A stretch of 64,000 bases of DNA from JAICLK01 sp963742655 (GCA_963742655.1 CAVUMM010000006.1:62001-126000); one strand, 5' to 3'; shown: positions 54,201 through 62,852, counted from the stretch's first letter. The notes: generated by a model not told the origin, from the sequence alone. Translations and numbers: made by a program.

Positions 54201-54675
54201 TCAGGGCAAAAAAGGTTCCATCGTGCGCCTGCCCGGCCAGCACGTGATCGCCCGGCAATTTTTCAAGAATGTTTTCAGTGATGCGATAGGTAGTCAGCTG
54301 GTCGGCGGTGGCGGCTTCGCGCCAGTCAAAAAAGTATTCCGGGTACGCGCTCATAATCCATGACCCGAACGCATTGAAAGTAAAAATTCCCACTTGATAT
54401 GCATCCTGCCCGATAAGATTTATAAGTCGCTCGCGCATATTGGCCGCCGCCGCGTCGGTAAACGTCAAGCACAGGATATTGCTCGGCAACATCGTCTGGT
54501 CCTTGCGCAGAATGTTGCCGGCGCGCACGGCCAGCAGCTGTGTTTTGCCGGTACCCGGCCCGGCCAGCACCTGGACCGGCCCGTCAATCGCATCGACCGC
54601 CAGCTTTTGCGCAGCATTGAGCTGTTCATAGGCGCTATTGAATGCCGCTTGCCTGTCCTCTTTCATCAGTTCCAT
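51289..54675 (-). CDS. UvrD/PcrA-type helicase with RecB-type nuclease domain
   Basis: 1128 aa from ATG 54675. Helicase motifs: Walker A AGPGTGKTQ, LTFTDAAAANMRER (motif Ia), DEYQDTN (motif II), GDDDQAIYRFQGAD (III), NYRSN (IV), TAHRAKGLEF (V) and VAMTRAR (VI). The last 250 residues form a PD-(D/E)xK nuclease: DLMDFDEPNKYIIVSDYKTG with the Asp and Lys, then HRHQ-like RHQLLFYKLL. Such fusions serve AddAB-like end resection or repair. The uncoupled start at 54699 is not needed. Confidence 0.94.
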   Translation of the reverse strand: MELMKEDRQAAFNSAYEQLNAAQKLAVDAIDGPVQVLAGPGTGKTQLLAVRAGNILRKDQTMLPSNILCLTFTDAAAANMRERLINLIGQDAYQVGIFTFNAFGSWIMSAYPEYFFDWREAATADQLTTYRITENILEKLPGDHVLAGQAHDGTFFALKQLQNFISDCKRANLRPADVRKLLETNKAAYEKLIPIIIEHWPATTRGKEAIAKIRQCVRALEPMTPDEQPVNGMTAVGALMMLELHAAEAEAETLPPAGQSKPFTAWKNNWLELDENKQFIFKAAKHHEKLLAAADVYEQYQQKLAEQGLVDFNDQIMTVLTALEEHDELRWNLQERFQYIMIDEYQDTNRAQLQLARYITDAPIHESRPNILVVGDDDQAIYRFQGADMSNIDAFNAAYREPLLIPLLENYRSNKSVLGRARIISTQIEYSLEKQQGVNKKLAVTVEQTGAGVMVHEFRHENEHYAWVASEIKNIVADQKVAVLARERSQLDALVPYLRHLDVAMDYERRENILEQEHIVALLTLARLVFALEQQRLDDANALLPEVLSHPMWHIEPADIWKVARSAYREKRFWLDVIFDQTDTPLLEVADFLIGISQQAAHVPLEQLLDALIGITEPAAADNEQEDFADEKPVQLSADFTSPFKAYYFGDKLFDKQPAEYLTLLSHVSCLRRHLRDYQQGSDSILRLKDLIEFVDAYTRAGLVMLDTAPHREHTHAVQLMTAHRAKGLEFDSVFVIGLGEDVWAKNKGGNSRFSYPRNLSEIKPSDNTDDDALRLLFVAMTRARQNLHMCYFKQYEDGRQTQPFAPLLALDADIDTPAAPRDITALAKQYEQRWLRVHASLDHADKHALLSDQLDNYHLSATHFNNFLDVTRGGPLYFLTQNLLHFPSSMIPSAIYGSIVHETLRRAHEQVSSGANPTVDSLVEYFSTRLRSQPLSEHDLARYLHQGEQNLSNYLDATLDSFDTSQRVEVDFKYQGVVVENARLSGSLDLMDFDEPNKYIIVSDYKTGRPNSKWEVPPSAEEYERTKLHHYRHQLLFYKLLIDGSADWGKRGWQASRGVLRYVEPDQYGKIRVLSLEYDSSEVSRMRELIAVVWEKIMALDFPDTSSYEPTLDGTKRFEQDLLEGKV

Positions 54676-54742
54676 TGTACGCCAATCGCAACCGGCCAAA
54701 CTTATATTTAAAAATTAGACAAATATAGCATAGTATATTTGT

Positions 54743-55645
54743 ATGGCCCAGAAAGTTGCCGGCCCGCACGAGCTATGCCCGGTCGTTGCGGCACATGCCG
54801 AAAAAATATTGATGGCTGATATCGGCCGCGTAGAGCCGCCGGATGTTGCTATAACGGCGCTGGAAGCTGGATTAAATTTAGATTTGATCGCATTACGGAA
54901 AGTGCGCCGTTATTCGCTGGCGGCCGCAGCGATATATTTGCAGACCGAAAACGCGGTTGCCGGCAACGGAAATGAAGCGCGCTTTCGGCAGACGAAGCCG
55001 TTAATTACCGGGGTGGATGACCCGTTTGGTGATCTGGAAACAAACGTGCGCAGTTTAATGCGAAAATCGGCCGAAGAGCTCTTCGCTGTAAATGATGCGC
55101 ACTACTCCTATGCGCTGACTAATTACACTGCGCTGAGCGAGCACGATCCGCAGGCGGGTATCACTGATGAAGATTTTATTATTGATGGCGGCTTTTTGCC
55201 TTCCCACGGCTCTTGGTTGGTGCAAGCCAGTGTCGGTGCATTAGCATGCGGCGAATTCACCGCCAGGTTCGGAGCTAAAAGAAAAGCCCGCATAACCCAT
55301 GGTTTCACTGTCGTTGAAACCGGCATGGCTACGAAGCACATCGATGAATTCGGATTGATGCCATTCTGGGATGTAACGATTGCTCGCGGTGTCCGGGCGG
55401 TGCGAAGAGGTTTGAGGTATGCGCTGGCAGATGGTGCAGGGGGTAGGCTGTTTCCTCTGCGCAAGGAACCTGATGATATCGACGTACCCATCATCGGTCC
55501 ACGGCTGAAATGCCCGGCTCACCAACTTTTGTTTGGCGCAACCGAATCATCATTGCTGCGCGGGCTGCACGCGACTGTCAATCTGGCCTACGACAATGGC
55601 ATGTTTGAAAAGGATTTTTATGATGAATTGCAGCGCGTTTCATAA
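54743..55645 (+). CDS. Hypothetical protein, 300 aa
   Basis: I do not recognise a family. Soluble-looking, with an N-terminal segment rich in short helices and a C-terminal part with RLKCPAHQLLFG. An internal CPV and CGE give two further single cysteines, not a classic metal site. TAGTAT box six bases before the ATG. Divergent from the helicase gene. The sequence DFIIDGGFLPSHGSWLVQAS suggests a globular alpha/beta core. Confidence 0.65.
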   Translation: MAQKVAGPHELCPVVAAHAEKILMADIGRVEPPDVAITALEAGLNLDLIALRKVRRYSLAAAAIYLQTENAVAGNGNEARFRQTKPLITGVDDPFGDLETNVRSLMRKSAEELFAVNDAHYSYALTNYTALSEHDPQAGITDEDFIIDGGFLPSHGSWLVQASVGALACGEFTARFGAKRKARITHGFTVVETGMATKHIDEFGLMPFWDVTIARGVRAVRRGLRYALADGAGGRLFPLRKEPDDIDVPIIGPRLKCPAHQLLFGATESSLLRGLHATVNLAYDNGMFEKDFYDELQRVS

Positions 55646-55828
55646 GCCCAATTGATCGTTTAGATGGCCCACTGCTTGAATTATGTTGTTGCAAGCAACC
55701 TACATTGACGCCCATAGGTATTTGCAATACACTGAAAATTGTTGTAACGATGCCCACAAGGCATTACGTTGCAATGCAGCAGTACGAAGGCTACAAGCGG
55801 CCTTTGTCCTACCCCGGAAGGGATCCGT

Positions 55829-56754
55829 ATGTCTCTATTGAGACGCAGTCGTGTAGTAATGGCAGTTATCGCTGCCGCACTCATTGCAGCAGCATGCAGC
55901 AGCGGCGGTTCGTCAACGTCATCGCTGTCAGCTTCACCGGCGACGATGAAGCCGTCAAGCGTCACCGTTACGGAGACGCAGGGGCAGCAGCTCACGGTCG
56001 TACCTAAGGCGGTGGCCCCCGGACTCGCCAATCTCCAGTTCGCGAATCAAGCCGGGCCACAATCAAGCAACGTGCTCATCACGCTCGACAACGGAACGAC
56101 GATGGGTCAGTTCATAGGGCACCTGCAGTTCGCGTTCGGGCAGCAACCGAAAACCAAGGCGCAGCTGCTTGCTGTCGCCGCCGCAATGAAGTGGATTAAC
56201 GACCACGCTCGCGGTTACGGTGGCTACCCCGGCACAACTCAGGGCAAACTGAGCATGCAGGAGGTATTGCCAAACAATCAGTACTACGTTGGCGACTTCG
56301 GGAACGGTGGCATCAAAAAACTAGATGTCAGCGGTCACACTGGCACCGGTTCGTTGCCGGCAGTTGACCAGTCGCTCAAAATGGTCGAACCATCTGCCGG
56401 AATGAGCCGGTTCGCCATTACGCCTGCGCCTGGCGCTCAGCCCAATACGATTCACAATGGCTGGCTAAGGGTGCAGAACACCACTGACGAGCTTCATCAA
56501 GCGGTTGTGTTCAAGGTTAAGCCCGGATCGACGAATACCCAGGTCCTTAATGCGTTCAAGCAGAACGTAAAGGGCCCGATGCTATCAGAAAATCCGGTCG
56601 CGGGAGTCGATGCCATGTCGCCACATGTGGCGGTTAACATCAATCTCCAGCTGAGCCGGGGACATACGTCTGGGTGTGTTTCTTCCCGGACGACAAGACT
56701 GGCATGCCTCATGTACTCATGGGCATGGAGCAGGTGTTCACCGTAACCGGATAG
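55829..56754 (+). pseudogene. Secreted cupredoxin-like lipoprotein, frameshifted
   Basis: ATG at 55829 follows GGAAGGGAT. Signal peptide with lipobox AAAC, Ser/Gly-rich spacer, then a beta-rich domain. As written the frame ends at 56746 with an implausible tail (SRGHTSGCVSS). Dropping back one frame near 56653 gives EPGTYVWVCFFPDDKTGMPH and then LMGMEQVFTVTG with stop at 56754. The Cys, His and Met of this stretch fit a type 1 copper-like site. So either one base is missing in the assembly or the gene lost its C-terminus. Codon use is GC-rich, like actinobacterial genes. Confidence 0.75.
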
Positions 56755-56999
56755 CACGGAGCGCCGTTAGCCGGCAGCAAAACTGCAACAACGGCTAACC
56801 ATGGCGCGCGGGGACGTCTGTTGTGATGGTCTGCAACCGGTGGGGCAAGTTTGGCCCAGCCAAACGTACATGCTGCCCAAGTGGTGGCTCTGCATTAACA
56901 CCCCAAAATGCCGAGCCCCACTTTCCCCAGGTTATGAAAAAAGTTACGAAACTTCTGATTCGCAACTGTTTAATCGCAAGTCTTAAGGGCATACTGCAT

Positions 57000-57311
57000 T
57001 TAGGATTCGTCGTACCCATCGAGTGGCCGGGCTGGCGCATCGTCTGAATCTTCTTCAAGATCGTCAGCGTCGGTTGCCGCAGAGTAGCCTTCGCCGTATG
57101 CTTCACCGTACGCCTCATCCTCTTCGACACCGTCATCAGTCGCCGGATCGTCGAGGGGTGCGCCGCTCGCACCGGGCGCTGGTGCCGCAGGCGGATCGTA
57201 GTCTCCCTCAAGTTTTTCTTCGTCGCTATCCGGATGAAACATGCTGCTTCCGCCTAAACGCGATTCTTCCAAAGCGTCGTCTTCCGATTCGTGTTCGTCT
57301 TCGTCGTCCAT
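57000..57311 (-). CDS. Highly acidic hypothetical protein, 103 aa
   Basis: About a third of residues are Asp or Glu (MDDEDEHESEDDALEES...). Middle Pro/Ala-rich stretch, then tyrosine-containing acidic repeats (EAYGEAYGEGY). Probably disordered. The ATG at 57311 is preceded by GGAGGG, which lies in the relic yjbQ terminus; the gene therefore seems to have been yjbQ's ancestral next neighbour. Function unknown. The region 56755-56999 holds one inverted repeat (GTTAGCCG/CGGCTAAC) and no gene. Confidence 0.6.
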   Translation of the reverse strand: MDDEDEHESEDDALEESRLGGSSMFHPDSDEEKLEGDYDPPAAPAPGASGAPLDDPATDDGVEEDEAYGEAYGEGYSAATDADDLEEDSDDAPARPLDGYDES

Positions 57312-57314
57312 CGC

Positions 57315-57410
57315 TTACCCTCCATGTATTACGGTTACGCTCAGCTGCCGCTCGCGCGGCCCATCAAGCTCTATCAGTATTATCCGCCGCTCGGTGACCA
57401 GCTGCAACAT
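57315..57410 (-). pseudogene. Relic copy of the yjbQ 3' end
   Basis: Minus-strand frame gives LQLVTERRIILIELDGPRER then QLSVTVIHGG and a TAA stop. The intact YjbQ ends LQLGTWQRIILIELDGPRER then NVSVTVLSGK: 22 of 30 residues agree. The relic starts within ten bases of the stop of the 530-aa cargo gene. The frame and stop are undamaged. No upstream YjbQ sequence. Confidence 0.85.
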
Positions 57411-57415
57411 GGCCA

Positions 57416-59008
57416 TTAATCCTCAGATTCTTTTTTAACCAGCGCCTGGAGTAATCGAGCTTCAATTTCCGGATCGTTCAACGCACGAATTCGCGTAATC
57501 AAATCTTGAAGCCCGGCAACGTTGACAAATTCTAACGATCCGATGTCGGCCACTAACGCTTCGGCTCCGGCGAGCTGCGCCGAGGCTTCCATGACGCGTC
57601 CAGCGTCCGAACCTGCGTCTATAACCATGTCGGCGGCTTGCTTATACAAATTCTGCAGCGGTCCATACCTATCTGTAAGATCCGGAAAATCCACAAGCCC
57701 GCGAATTGAAACACCTTGCATCGCAAATGCGACAATCGTGTGATATATTTCGACTCTTTTTATGCCGGGATCGAGATTCCAGAGATAGTTCATCGCCACA
57801 GTCGGTCCGTCGTCCCGCAGCACGTGACGATATGCAGGTCCGGCGTGTTTTGAAGTTGCGGCGCTTGAGTTGGCTAAGATGCTCGTGCTCGCGGATTTAT
57901 CGCCGAGCTCTGATCGAAGCGCAACATTTTTAAGCAAGATAGTTCTTTTTCCAGCAAAACTACCAACTTCACCGGCTATCGCATCGTAACCCTCGATATT
58001 TCTTAGATAAGGACCAAGCACGGCCAAAACATCAGCGGCATGATTGCGCCATCGAATATATGCCGGGGTAGGCTCAGTTCCGAAGTCACCTCCTGTTACC
58101 GTATCAAAAATTTCTTCGACCACGCCAAAAATGTCAAATATACTGTCTTCCCTAGCTCTGCCGGTAATGCGATCTACGGGCCCCTGCGTTTTTTTAGCCG
58201 GCGGTGCGAGTCTGCCGATGACGCTGTCTAGAAATCGTCTGGCTTCGTCAGATTCAACGACACCTGGATCATGAGCTATCATCATTCCTGATAATGCAGC
58301 GTGGGCATATTCGTTATTGGCCGCTGCTAACAGTTCATAAAACGAATTGTTTCCTAACGAAAGATCGCGGCGGAATATTCTTGCCGTCAGCAGCGGGCGA
58401 TCGCCAATGCTGTGCAGTAAAGCTCGCCTGTAATCATCGTCACCGCTCTGCCAATATGCAGCCATGAGATTATTGATATGAGAGCCTGAAATTCCACCTT
58501 CGTGCCGTAACAATACCGGTTTTGCCCGGGCTTCATCGCCGCGTGCCAAAAGCGCCAAAGCTATCAAGTCCGATCGGCTCGCCGCGCCTGCTGGAACTAT
58601 AGGGCTAGTCAGATATGATTCGGCAAGTTCATCATCGCCTGCCAGAATCGCCAGTCCGCCGGCTTCGATACAAATGTCGGATGCCCTATCGAGCCATATT
58701 TCGTATAACCCGCTATTCTGCGCTTCTACCCGGGCCACTTCTGTTTGATGTTCGGCGGTTGCATCTCGCAAACGGCTGCGCGCCATGCGGCCTAAGTGTT
58801 TTGGCTCTGCCATGCGGTGCGCTAATCGCGGTCTATATTTTTGTATATATTCTTCCAGAGTTGGATAAAGCTCATAGCCTACGCCTAATGTAAGCGCTGA
58901 TGTTATCCCCCAAAGGCGCAACAGCTCAGTCACATTTGCCGTGTCGTCACCCAAAACGCGGTCTAAGCCGCCTACAGGCACTGCCGGTCCATTTTCACCT
59001 GCTGTCAT
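57416..59008 (-). CDS. Large helical hypothetical protein (530 aa), cargo behind yjbQ
   Basis: Unrecognised. From ATG 59008 (MTAGENGPAV). Long stretches of amphipathic helix with TPR/HEAT-like spacing (LAILAGDDELAESYL, ALLARGDEARAKPVLLRHEG) suggest a superhelical scaffold. No signal or membrane segment. It lies between intact yjbQ and its relic terminus. A CAATAA-like box precedes the start closely. No enzyme motif found. Confidence 0.7.
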   Translation of the reverse strand: MTAGENGPAVPVGGLDRVLGDDTANVTELLRLWGITSALTLGVGYELYPTLEEYIQKYRPRLAHRMAEPKHLGRMARSRLRDATAEHQTEVARVEAQNSGLYEIWLDRASDICIEAGGLAILAGDDELAESYLTSPIVPAGAASRSDLIALALLARGDEARAKPVLLRHEGGISGSHINNLMAAYWQSGDDDYRRALLHSIGDRPLLTARIFRRDLSLGNNSFYELLAAANNEYAHAALSGMMIAHDPGVVESDEARRFLDSVIGRLAPPAKKTQGPVDRITGRAREDSIFDIFGVVEEIFDTVTGGDFGTEPTPAYIRWRNHAADVLAVLGPYLRNIEGYDAIAGEVGSFAGKRTILLKNVALRSELGDKSASTSILANSSAATSKHAGPAYRHVLRDDGPTVAMNYLWNLDPGIKRVEIYHTIVAFAMQGVSIRGLVDFPDLTDRYGPLQNLYKQAADMVIDAGSDAGRVMEASAQLAGAEALVADIGSLEFVNVAGLQDLITRIRALNDPEIEARLLQALVKKESED

Positions 59009-59076
59009 GATTTTTATTGCACTACAAAAGTTTGCAGTAGTCAATCGCGAGCCGTAGTTATCACCTGTGGGTAAGT

Positions 59077-59469
59077 TTATTTGCCGCTAAGAACGGTTAC
59101 AGAAACATTCCGTTCGCGCGGACCGTCGAGTTCGATAAGTATTATCCGCTGCCAGGTGCCCAGCTGCAAATGGCTGTCGGCGAACGGCACGCTGACATCC
59201 GGGCCGATAACGCTCGACAACAAATGTGCCGGCGCGTGGGCCGGGTTGTGCGGGTGCCGCCAACGCACTTCCGGCGTGATGCCATTCAGAAAATCAAACA
59301 AATCCAGGTCGATCCCCGGGTCGGAATCTATCGTCGTGACCGCGCACGTCGTATGTTTCACGAATATGTGTATCAAACCTACACCGGATGCAGGCACAAT
59401 TTTCGAAACCTCCTCGGTAATATCGGATAGTTGACGTTTTTGTCCGGTTGATACTCGTATGTCTGCCAT
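59077..59469 (-). CDS. yjbQ: UPF0047 family protein YjbQ
   Basis: 130 aa, the standard size. Conserved stretches GLIHIFVKHTTCAVTTID, then HNPAHAPAHLLSS and RIILIELDGPRER are typical. The His and Cys residues form the putative active site; biochemical role is not settled (thiamin phosphate synthase-like activity has been proposed). TACAAT box six bases before the ATG. Divergent from an EamA transporter. Its 3' end is duplicated at 57315-57410. Confidence 0.95.
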   Translation of the reverse strand: MADIRVSTGQKRQLSDITEEVSKIVPASGVGLIHIFVKHTTCAVTTIDSDPGIDLDLFDFLNGITPEVRWRHPHNPAHAPAHLLSSVIGPDVSVPFADSHLQLGTWQRIILIELDGPRERNVSVTVLSGK

Positions 59470-59554
59470 ACCTACATTGTACCGTGAAGCCGCTTGCTGG
59501 AGTACCTTATGACAAGCACTAGCGATTTGTTATAGTAGACTGCACGGTCGTACC

Positions 59555-60487
59555 ATGAATCGAAAAACAAAAAACGCCGCTTTTCTTCCATCAATAGCTT
59601 TCGCACTTGCATATTTGATATGGGGATTCAACACCGCCGGTATAAAAATCGTCGTGGCTGTCGTACCAGTGTATGTATACTTGCTGATTCGATTCGGCAT
59701 AGGCGCTTTGGTGCTCTATCCTATTGCCTCGCGGCGCAAATGGCAGAAACACCGCCAAAAATATATGGGGCGGCTGATACTGTCGACGTTTCTGGGAACG
59801 GTCGCGCCGATGGCGCTCGTGTCAATCGGCCTGCAAATGACTAGCGCCGTAGCGACCTCCGTCATTTATCTGCTGGAACCGATTCTGATGTACGTATTGT
59901 CGATGGAGATGCTGCGCGAGCGGTTCCGGCCGAAGATTCTGATGGGTATTATTGTCAGCTGTATCGGATCGGCCGTACTGATTGCGGCGCCGCTGTTGAA
60001 CGGGCATCAGCTCAATAGCCAATTCTGGGGCAATATCTTGATTCTTCTTTCAGTTGTAACGTCCGTGCTCGGCGCAATCATAATCAAGCCGCTGTTAACC
60101 GCCAAAGTTGATTTGAACCAGATTACCGTCATCCGTTTCGTGATTTCGTTTATCATGCTGCTGCCGCTGGCAGTTTGGCAGCTGCCGTCATTAATACATG
60201 TTAAATGGAGCATGTCCGTGATCGTTGCTATGCTGTACGGTATATTTTTTGCTACCGTTATCGCGTTCCCGATTTATCACTACGGACTTAAGAAATTATC
60301 CGGCGAGGAAGGCAGCGTATTCCATTACCTGGACCCTGTCGGCGGAATTTTAAGCGCGGTCGTAGTATTGCATGAAACAATAAGTACCTTGATAATCTTC
60401 GGTTCCCTGCTCGTCTGCTGGGGTATTTACCTGTCGCAAGCCCGCTACAAATTCGCGCGCTTCCCCTTCCTGCATGCGCATAAATAA
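59555..60487 (+). CDS. EamA/DMT-family membrane transporter (second copy)
   Basis: 310 aa, ten predicted helices in two EamA halves. The central loop is short, and PIYHYGLKKLSGEEGSVFHY before the last two helices fits the family. Clearly diverged from the copy at 18668. TATAGT box 18 bases before the ATG, so this message has a short leader. Substrate unknown. Confidence 0.92.
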   Translation: MNRKTKNAAFLPSIAFALAYLIWGFNTAGIKIVVAVVPVYVYLLIRFGIGALVLYPIASRRKWQKHRQKYMGRLILSTFLGTVAPMALVSIGLQMTSAVATSVIYLLEPILMYVLSMEMLRERFRPKILMGIIVSCIGSAVLIAAPLLNGHQLNSQFWGNILILLSVVTSVLGAIIIKPLLTAKVDLNQITVIRFVISFIMLLPLAVWQLPSLIHVKWSMSVIVAMLYGIFFATVIAFPIYHYGLKKLSGEEGSVFHYLDPVGGILSAVVVLHETISTLIIFGSLLVCWGIYLSQARYKFARFPFLHAHK

Positions 60488-60566
60488 TTATCATTTAAAA
60501 ATTTAGTCTGCTAGCTGCCCGGCACGTATGATTTCATGATATTGAACAATTACGTAAACTGAACCT

Positions 60567-60796
60567 CAAAACCCCCGTCCGTCATCCCGGACTTGATAAT
60601 TTTTGCGATTAGCAAAAAATATATGCAGAACCCGAGCGAACCATCATTGAAAGTAAAAAGTGAGCACGGCGTGAAGCTATATCCGCGATCCAGTATATTA
60701 GGAATTTCCTTATTGACTAGATTCCCTTCGAGAGCCTGAGGGCTCCTCAGAGCCTCGAACGGCAGAGTCGATGACGGGAATGACGAGGTTTTTTGA
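60567..60796. repeat. MITE-like palindromic element
   Basis: Outer ends are imperfect inverted repeats: AAAACCCCCGTCCGTCATCCC at about 60569-60588, and, read from the other side, AAAAAACCTCGTCATTCCCG ending near 60794. Inside are a hairpin ATTTTTGC/GCAAAAAAT (60598-60620) and a 33-base nested palindrome TTCGAG...CTCGAA (60727-60759, with CTGAGG/CCTCAG within). The GTCATCCCGGACTTGAT motif resembles dispersed palindromic repeats of many bacteria. No transposase. It fills most of the 366-base space between genes. Confidence 0.6.
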
Positions 60797-60853
60797 AATG
60801 CAGCCTACGAAAGATTGACACAGTAAAGCATAAGTGTTACAATATTAAATGTT

Positions 60854-61588
60854 ATGAAACAGCTGCTACGGGAGAGATTACGTCCGTTAGCGTCTCTCGG
60901 TATCCTTACGACGATACTCGGGGGTCTAGCTGCCGGTGCGGAAGTTGCCATGCTGCCACAGGAGGTCGGTATAATTGCGCATGCGTGGGCAAATCGCGGC
61001 GACGGCGTTGGCGAACAGGCGGAAGTCGCGCCAAAGGCTTTAGTACTCGCCGGCATCGCGTTGCATGCGTATAACGATGGGCTAAAAACCGGCATGACTT
61101 CACCGCGGGATGTCAGCAACCAGGGGAAAAACCTGGAAACGACCATTGCCCTGCCCGACGGGTCGTCCGCGATTTTATCAGTCAAAAGTAGCGCATCACG
61201 AAAGGGTCCGAGAAATGTGCGTGAACCGGACGCAAGATACGTTGAATCGATTAGTGTCATGCAGAGTGGCGATGCCGTCAATACGCAAGCCATCACGCTA
61301 AGCCGCCATAACAGCGATTCGACTGCTCCCTGGAATGTTATCCTTGTAACTCCGCAGCCCAATTCTTATGAGCATGTTGCCGTGGCTGCGCCGCATAATG
61401 GACAGCTGGACAGTGTTGTGTCGTTTACGACGCTGAATGGTGATTTAGTGGTTGGTAGTGAGGAAACTATGTTTGGCAAGCCCCAAGCTGAGACTTTTTG
61501 TGATAGGTCGACCGCCACTGCTGCTGGAATCGCCAAGCTTGCTTTGCAGGCAGCGCAAACACATCAACCATTAATGCAGCCTGTCTAG
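60854..61588 (+). CDS. Hypothetical protein with N-terminal hydrophobic segment, 244 aa
   Basis: Unrecognised. A basic start (MKQLLRERLRPL) and a hydrophobic stretch (about residues 13-36) could be a signal anchor, though it contains Glu. The rest is a mixed beta-rich domain with GSSAILSVKSSASRKG. A TACAAT box lies ten bases before the ATG, no ribosome site. It follows the MITE-like element. Confidence 0.6.
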   Translation: MKQLLRERLRPLASLGILTTILGGLAAGAEVAMLPQEVGIIAHAWANRGDGVGEQAEVAPKALVLAGIALHAYNDGLKTGMTSPRDVSNQGKNLETTIALPDGSSAILSVKSSASRKGPRNVREPDARYVESISVMQSGDAVNTQAITLSRHNSDSTAPWNVILVTPQPNSYEHVAVAAPHNGQLDSVVSFTTLNGDLVVGSEETMFGKPQAETFCDRSTATAAGIAKLALQAAQTHQPLMQPV

Positions 61589-61614
61589 GCTACCTAGTAT
61601 CCGACCGTAAAACG

Positions 61615-62118
61615 CTACATCTTATAAACGCGAAGCCGGCCGGTTTGTTTGATTGGTTTTATTTGCGGGAAGGTGAAGTAGTTCGACACGATATAAGCAT
61701 CGACTGGCAACTCACCACGCAATTTGCGTTCGAGCTTCGGCATGATGTGTTGGATGGCGTAGAGAATTACCACGTCATAGCCTGACGTGTCGTAGCGCCA
61801 GAAATTTCCCCACCTGATACGCGCTTTATCATGCAGACCAAGTTTTTTGATTGTTCGCCGCGACTGCCAAACCAGCATCGGATTCAGCTCGATGCCGTCC
61901 GCTTGGTAACCGTGTCGGGCCAGTAGGATCACCAGCTTGCCATTTCCAGAGCCCATGTCGAGTACTCGTTTTGGTTTGTATTTTCGGGCAATTTCCAATA
62001 TTTTTTCGGCGTCTTGGTCTTTGCTGGCCACATAGGGCGCGCCTTGTATCAAATATGCGAGAAAAAGGATCAGAACAGCCAAGCCGGCCAAAAGCATCAA
62101 AAGTACCGCTAAATTCAT
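61615..62118 (-). CDS. Membrane-anchored class I methyltransferase
   Basis: 167 aa. One N-terminal helix (residues 2-26) anchors a compact SAM-dependent fold: motif I LDMGSGNGK, then acidic GIELNP and YDVVILYAIQHI. Short for the class and lacking a substrate domain. Relatives methylate lipids or proteins. TATAAT box seven bases before the ATG. Confidence 0.88.
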   Translation of the reverse strand: MNLAVLLMLLAGLAVLILFLAYLIQGAPYVASKDQDAEKILEIARKYKPKRVLDMGSGNGKLVILLARHGYQADGIELNPMLVWQSRRTIKKLGLHDKARIRWGNFWRYDTSGYDVVILYAIQHIMPKLERKLRGELPVDAYIVSNYFTFPQIKPIKQTGRLRVYKM

Positions 62119-62160
62119 TAATTCAATTATATAAAATTTATAATGTGTAATAAAAAGTAA

Positions 62161-62736
62161 TTAGGAACGCGGAAGAATGACGGATTGACCGAAGTCCACC
62201 TCAATCGGCATGATTGAACCAACGATACCTTGGACTGTTCGTATTTGACGGCTTTCGAAGTGCGCAGGCAAATATGCACAATTCATTTCAACGGCCTGTT
62301 CGGGCCACTCGACATCGGGTCCTATAAAGCTGCCGAGTATGTCGGTGATTTGGTCTCGTTCATCGAGCAATCGTTCATCGTCGATTTTTGCTGTCACGTA
62401 TTTATCACCTCTATTGCCAAGCGAAATTTGCAATTCATCCAATTCAATTAGGTCTACGGGTCGTGACAATGATGGCACCTCACTTTGTATTGCTTCGATT
62501 ACATCGCCTACCCGGACATCCACCATTCTCATCATTTTTCGTATAATACGTGAACTGACTAATGTCGCTTCGAATCTGCGGCCTCCCGTAAAGGTGCGTA
62601 ATTCAGTTCCACCCGGAAAATCTCTTGATGCAATGTCTTGCTCCCAGGCTGCTTTGAACGGGCCGCCTATCGCAGGCCGCAGCACTGCTAACATTGACCT
62701 GTTGACAGGAATGTCTAATCTACTAGGGTTGCTCAT
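62161..62736 (-). CDS. Hypothetical protein, 191 aa
   Basis: Unrecognised soluble protein. Contains a beta-alpha pattern around VDLIELDELQISLGNRGDKY and a final strand IMPIEVDFGQSVILPRS. Could be a member of the 2H phosphoesterase-like folds, but the two H-x-T/S motifs are not there. TATTAT box five bases before the ATG. Confidence 0.6.
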   Translation of the reverse strand: MSNPSRLDIPVNRSMLAVLRPAIGGPFKAAWEQDIASRDFPGGTELRTFTGGRRFEATLVSSRIIRKMMRMVDVRVGDVIEAIQSEVPSLSRPVDLIELDELQISLGNRGDKYVTAKIDDERLLDERDQITDILGSFIGPDVEWPEQAVEMNCAYLPAHFESRQIRTVQGIVGSIMPIEVDFGQSVILPRS

Positions 62737-62852
62737 AGCGAATAATACTTTCTGGCTGAATCTCGCACTTCACGAGGCAAGCTAAAATATATTATAAGTT
62801 ATATTAGAAAAATTAGCAAAATTTCATTAAAGTAATATTTGTAAAAAATAAT

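Noticed and set aside
60727..60759. Second hammerhead-like motif on the minus strand (CTGAGGAG)
   Set aside because: The GAA core does not follow stem II directly, and the site is explained as a plain palindrome.
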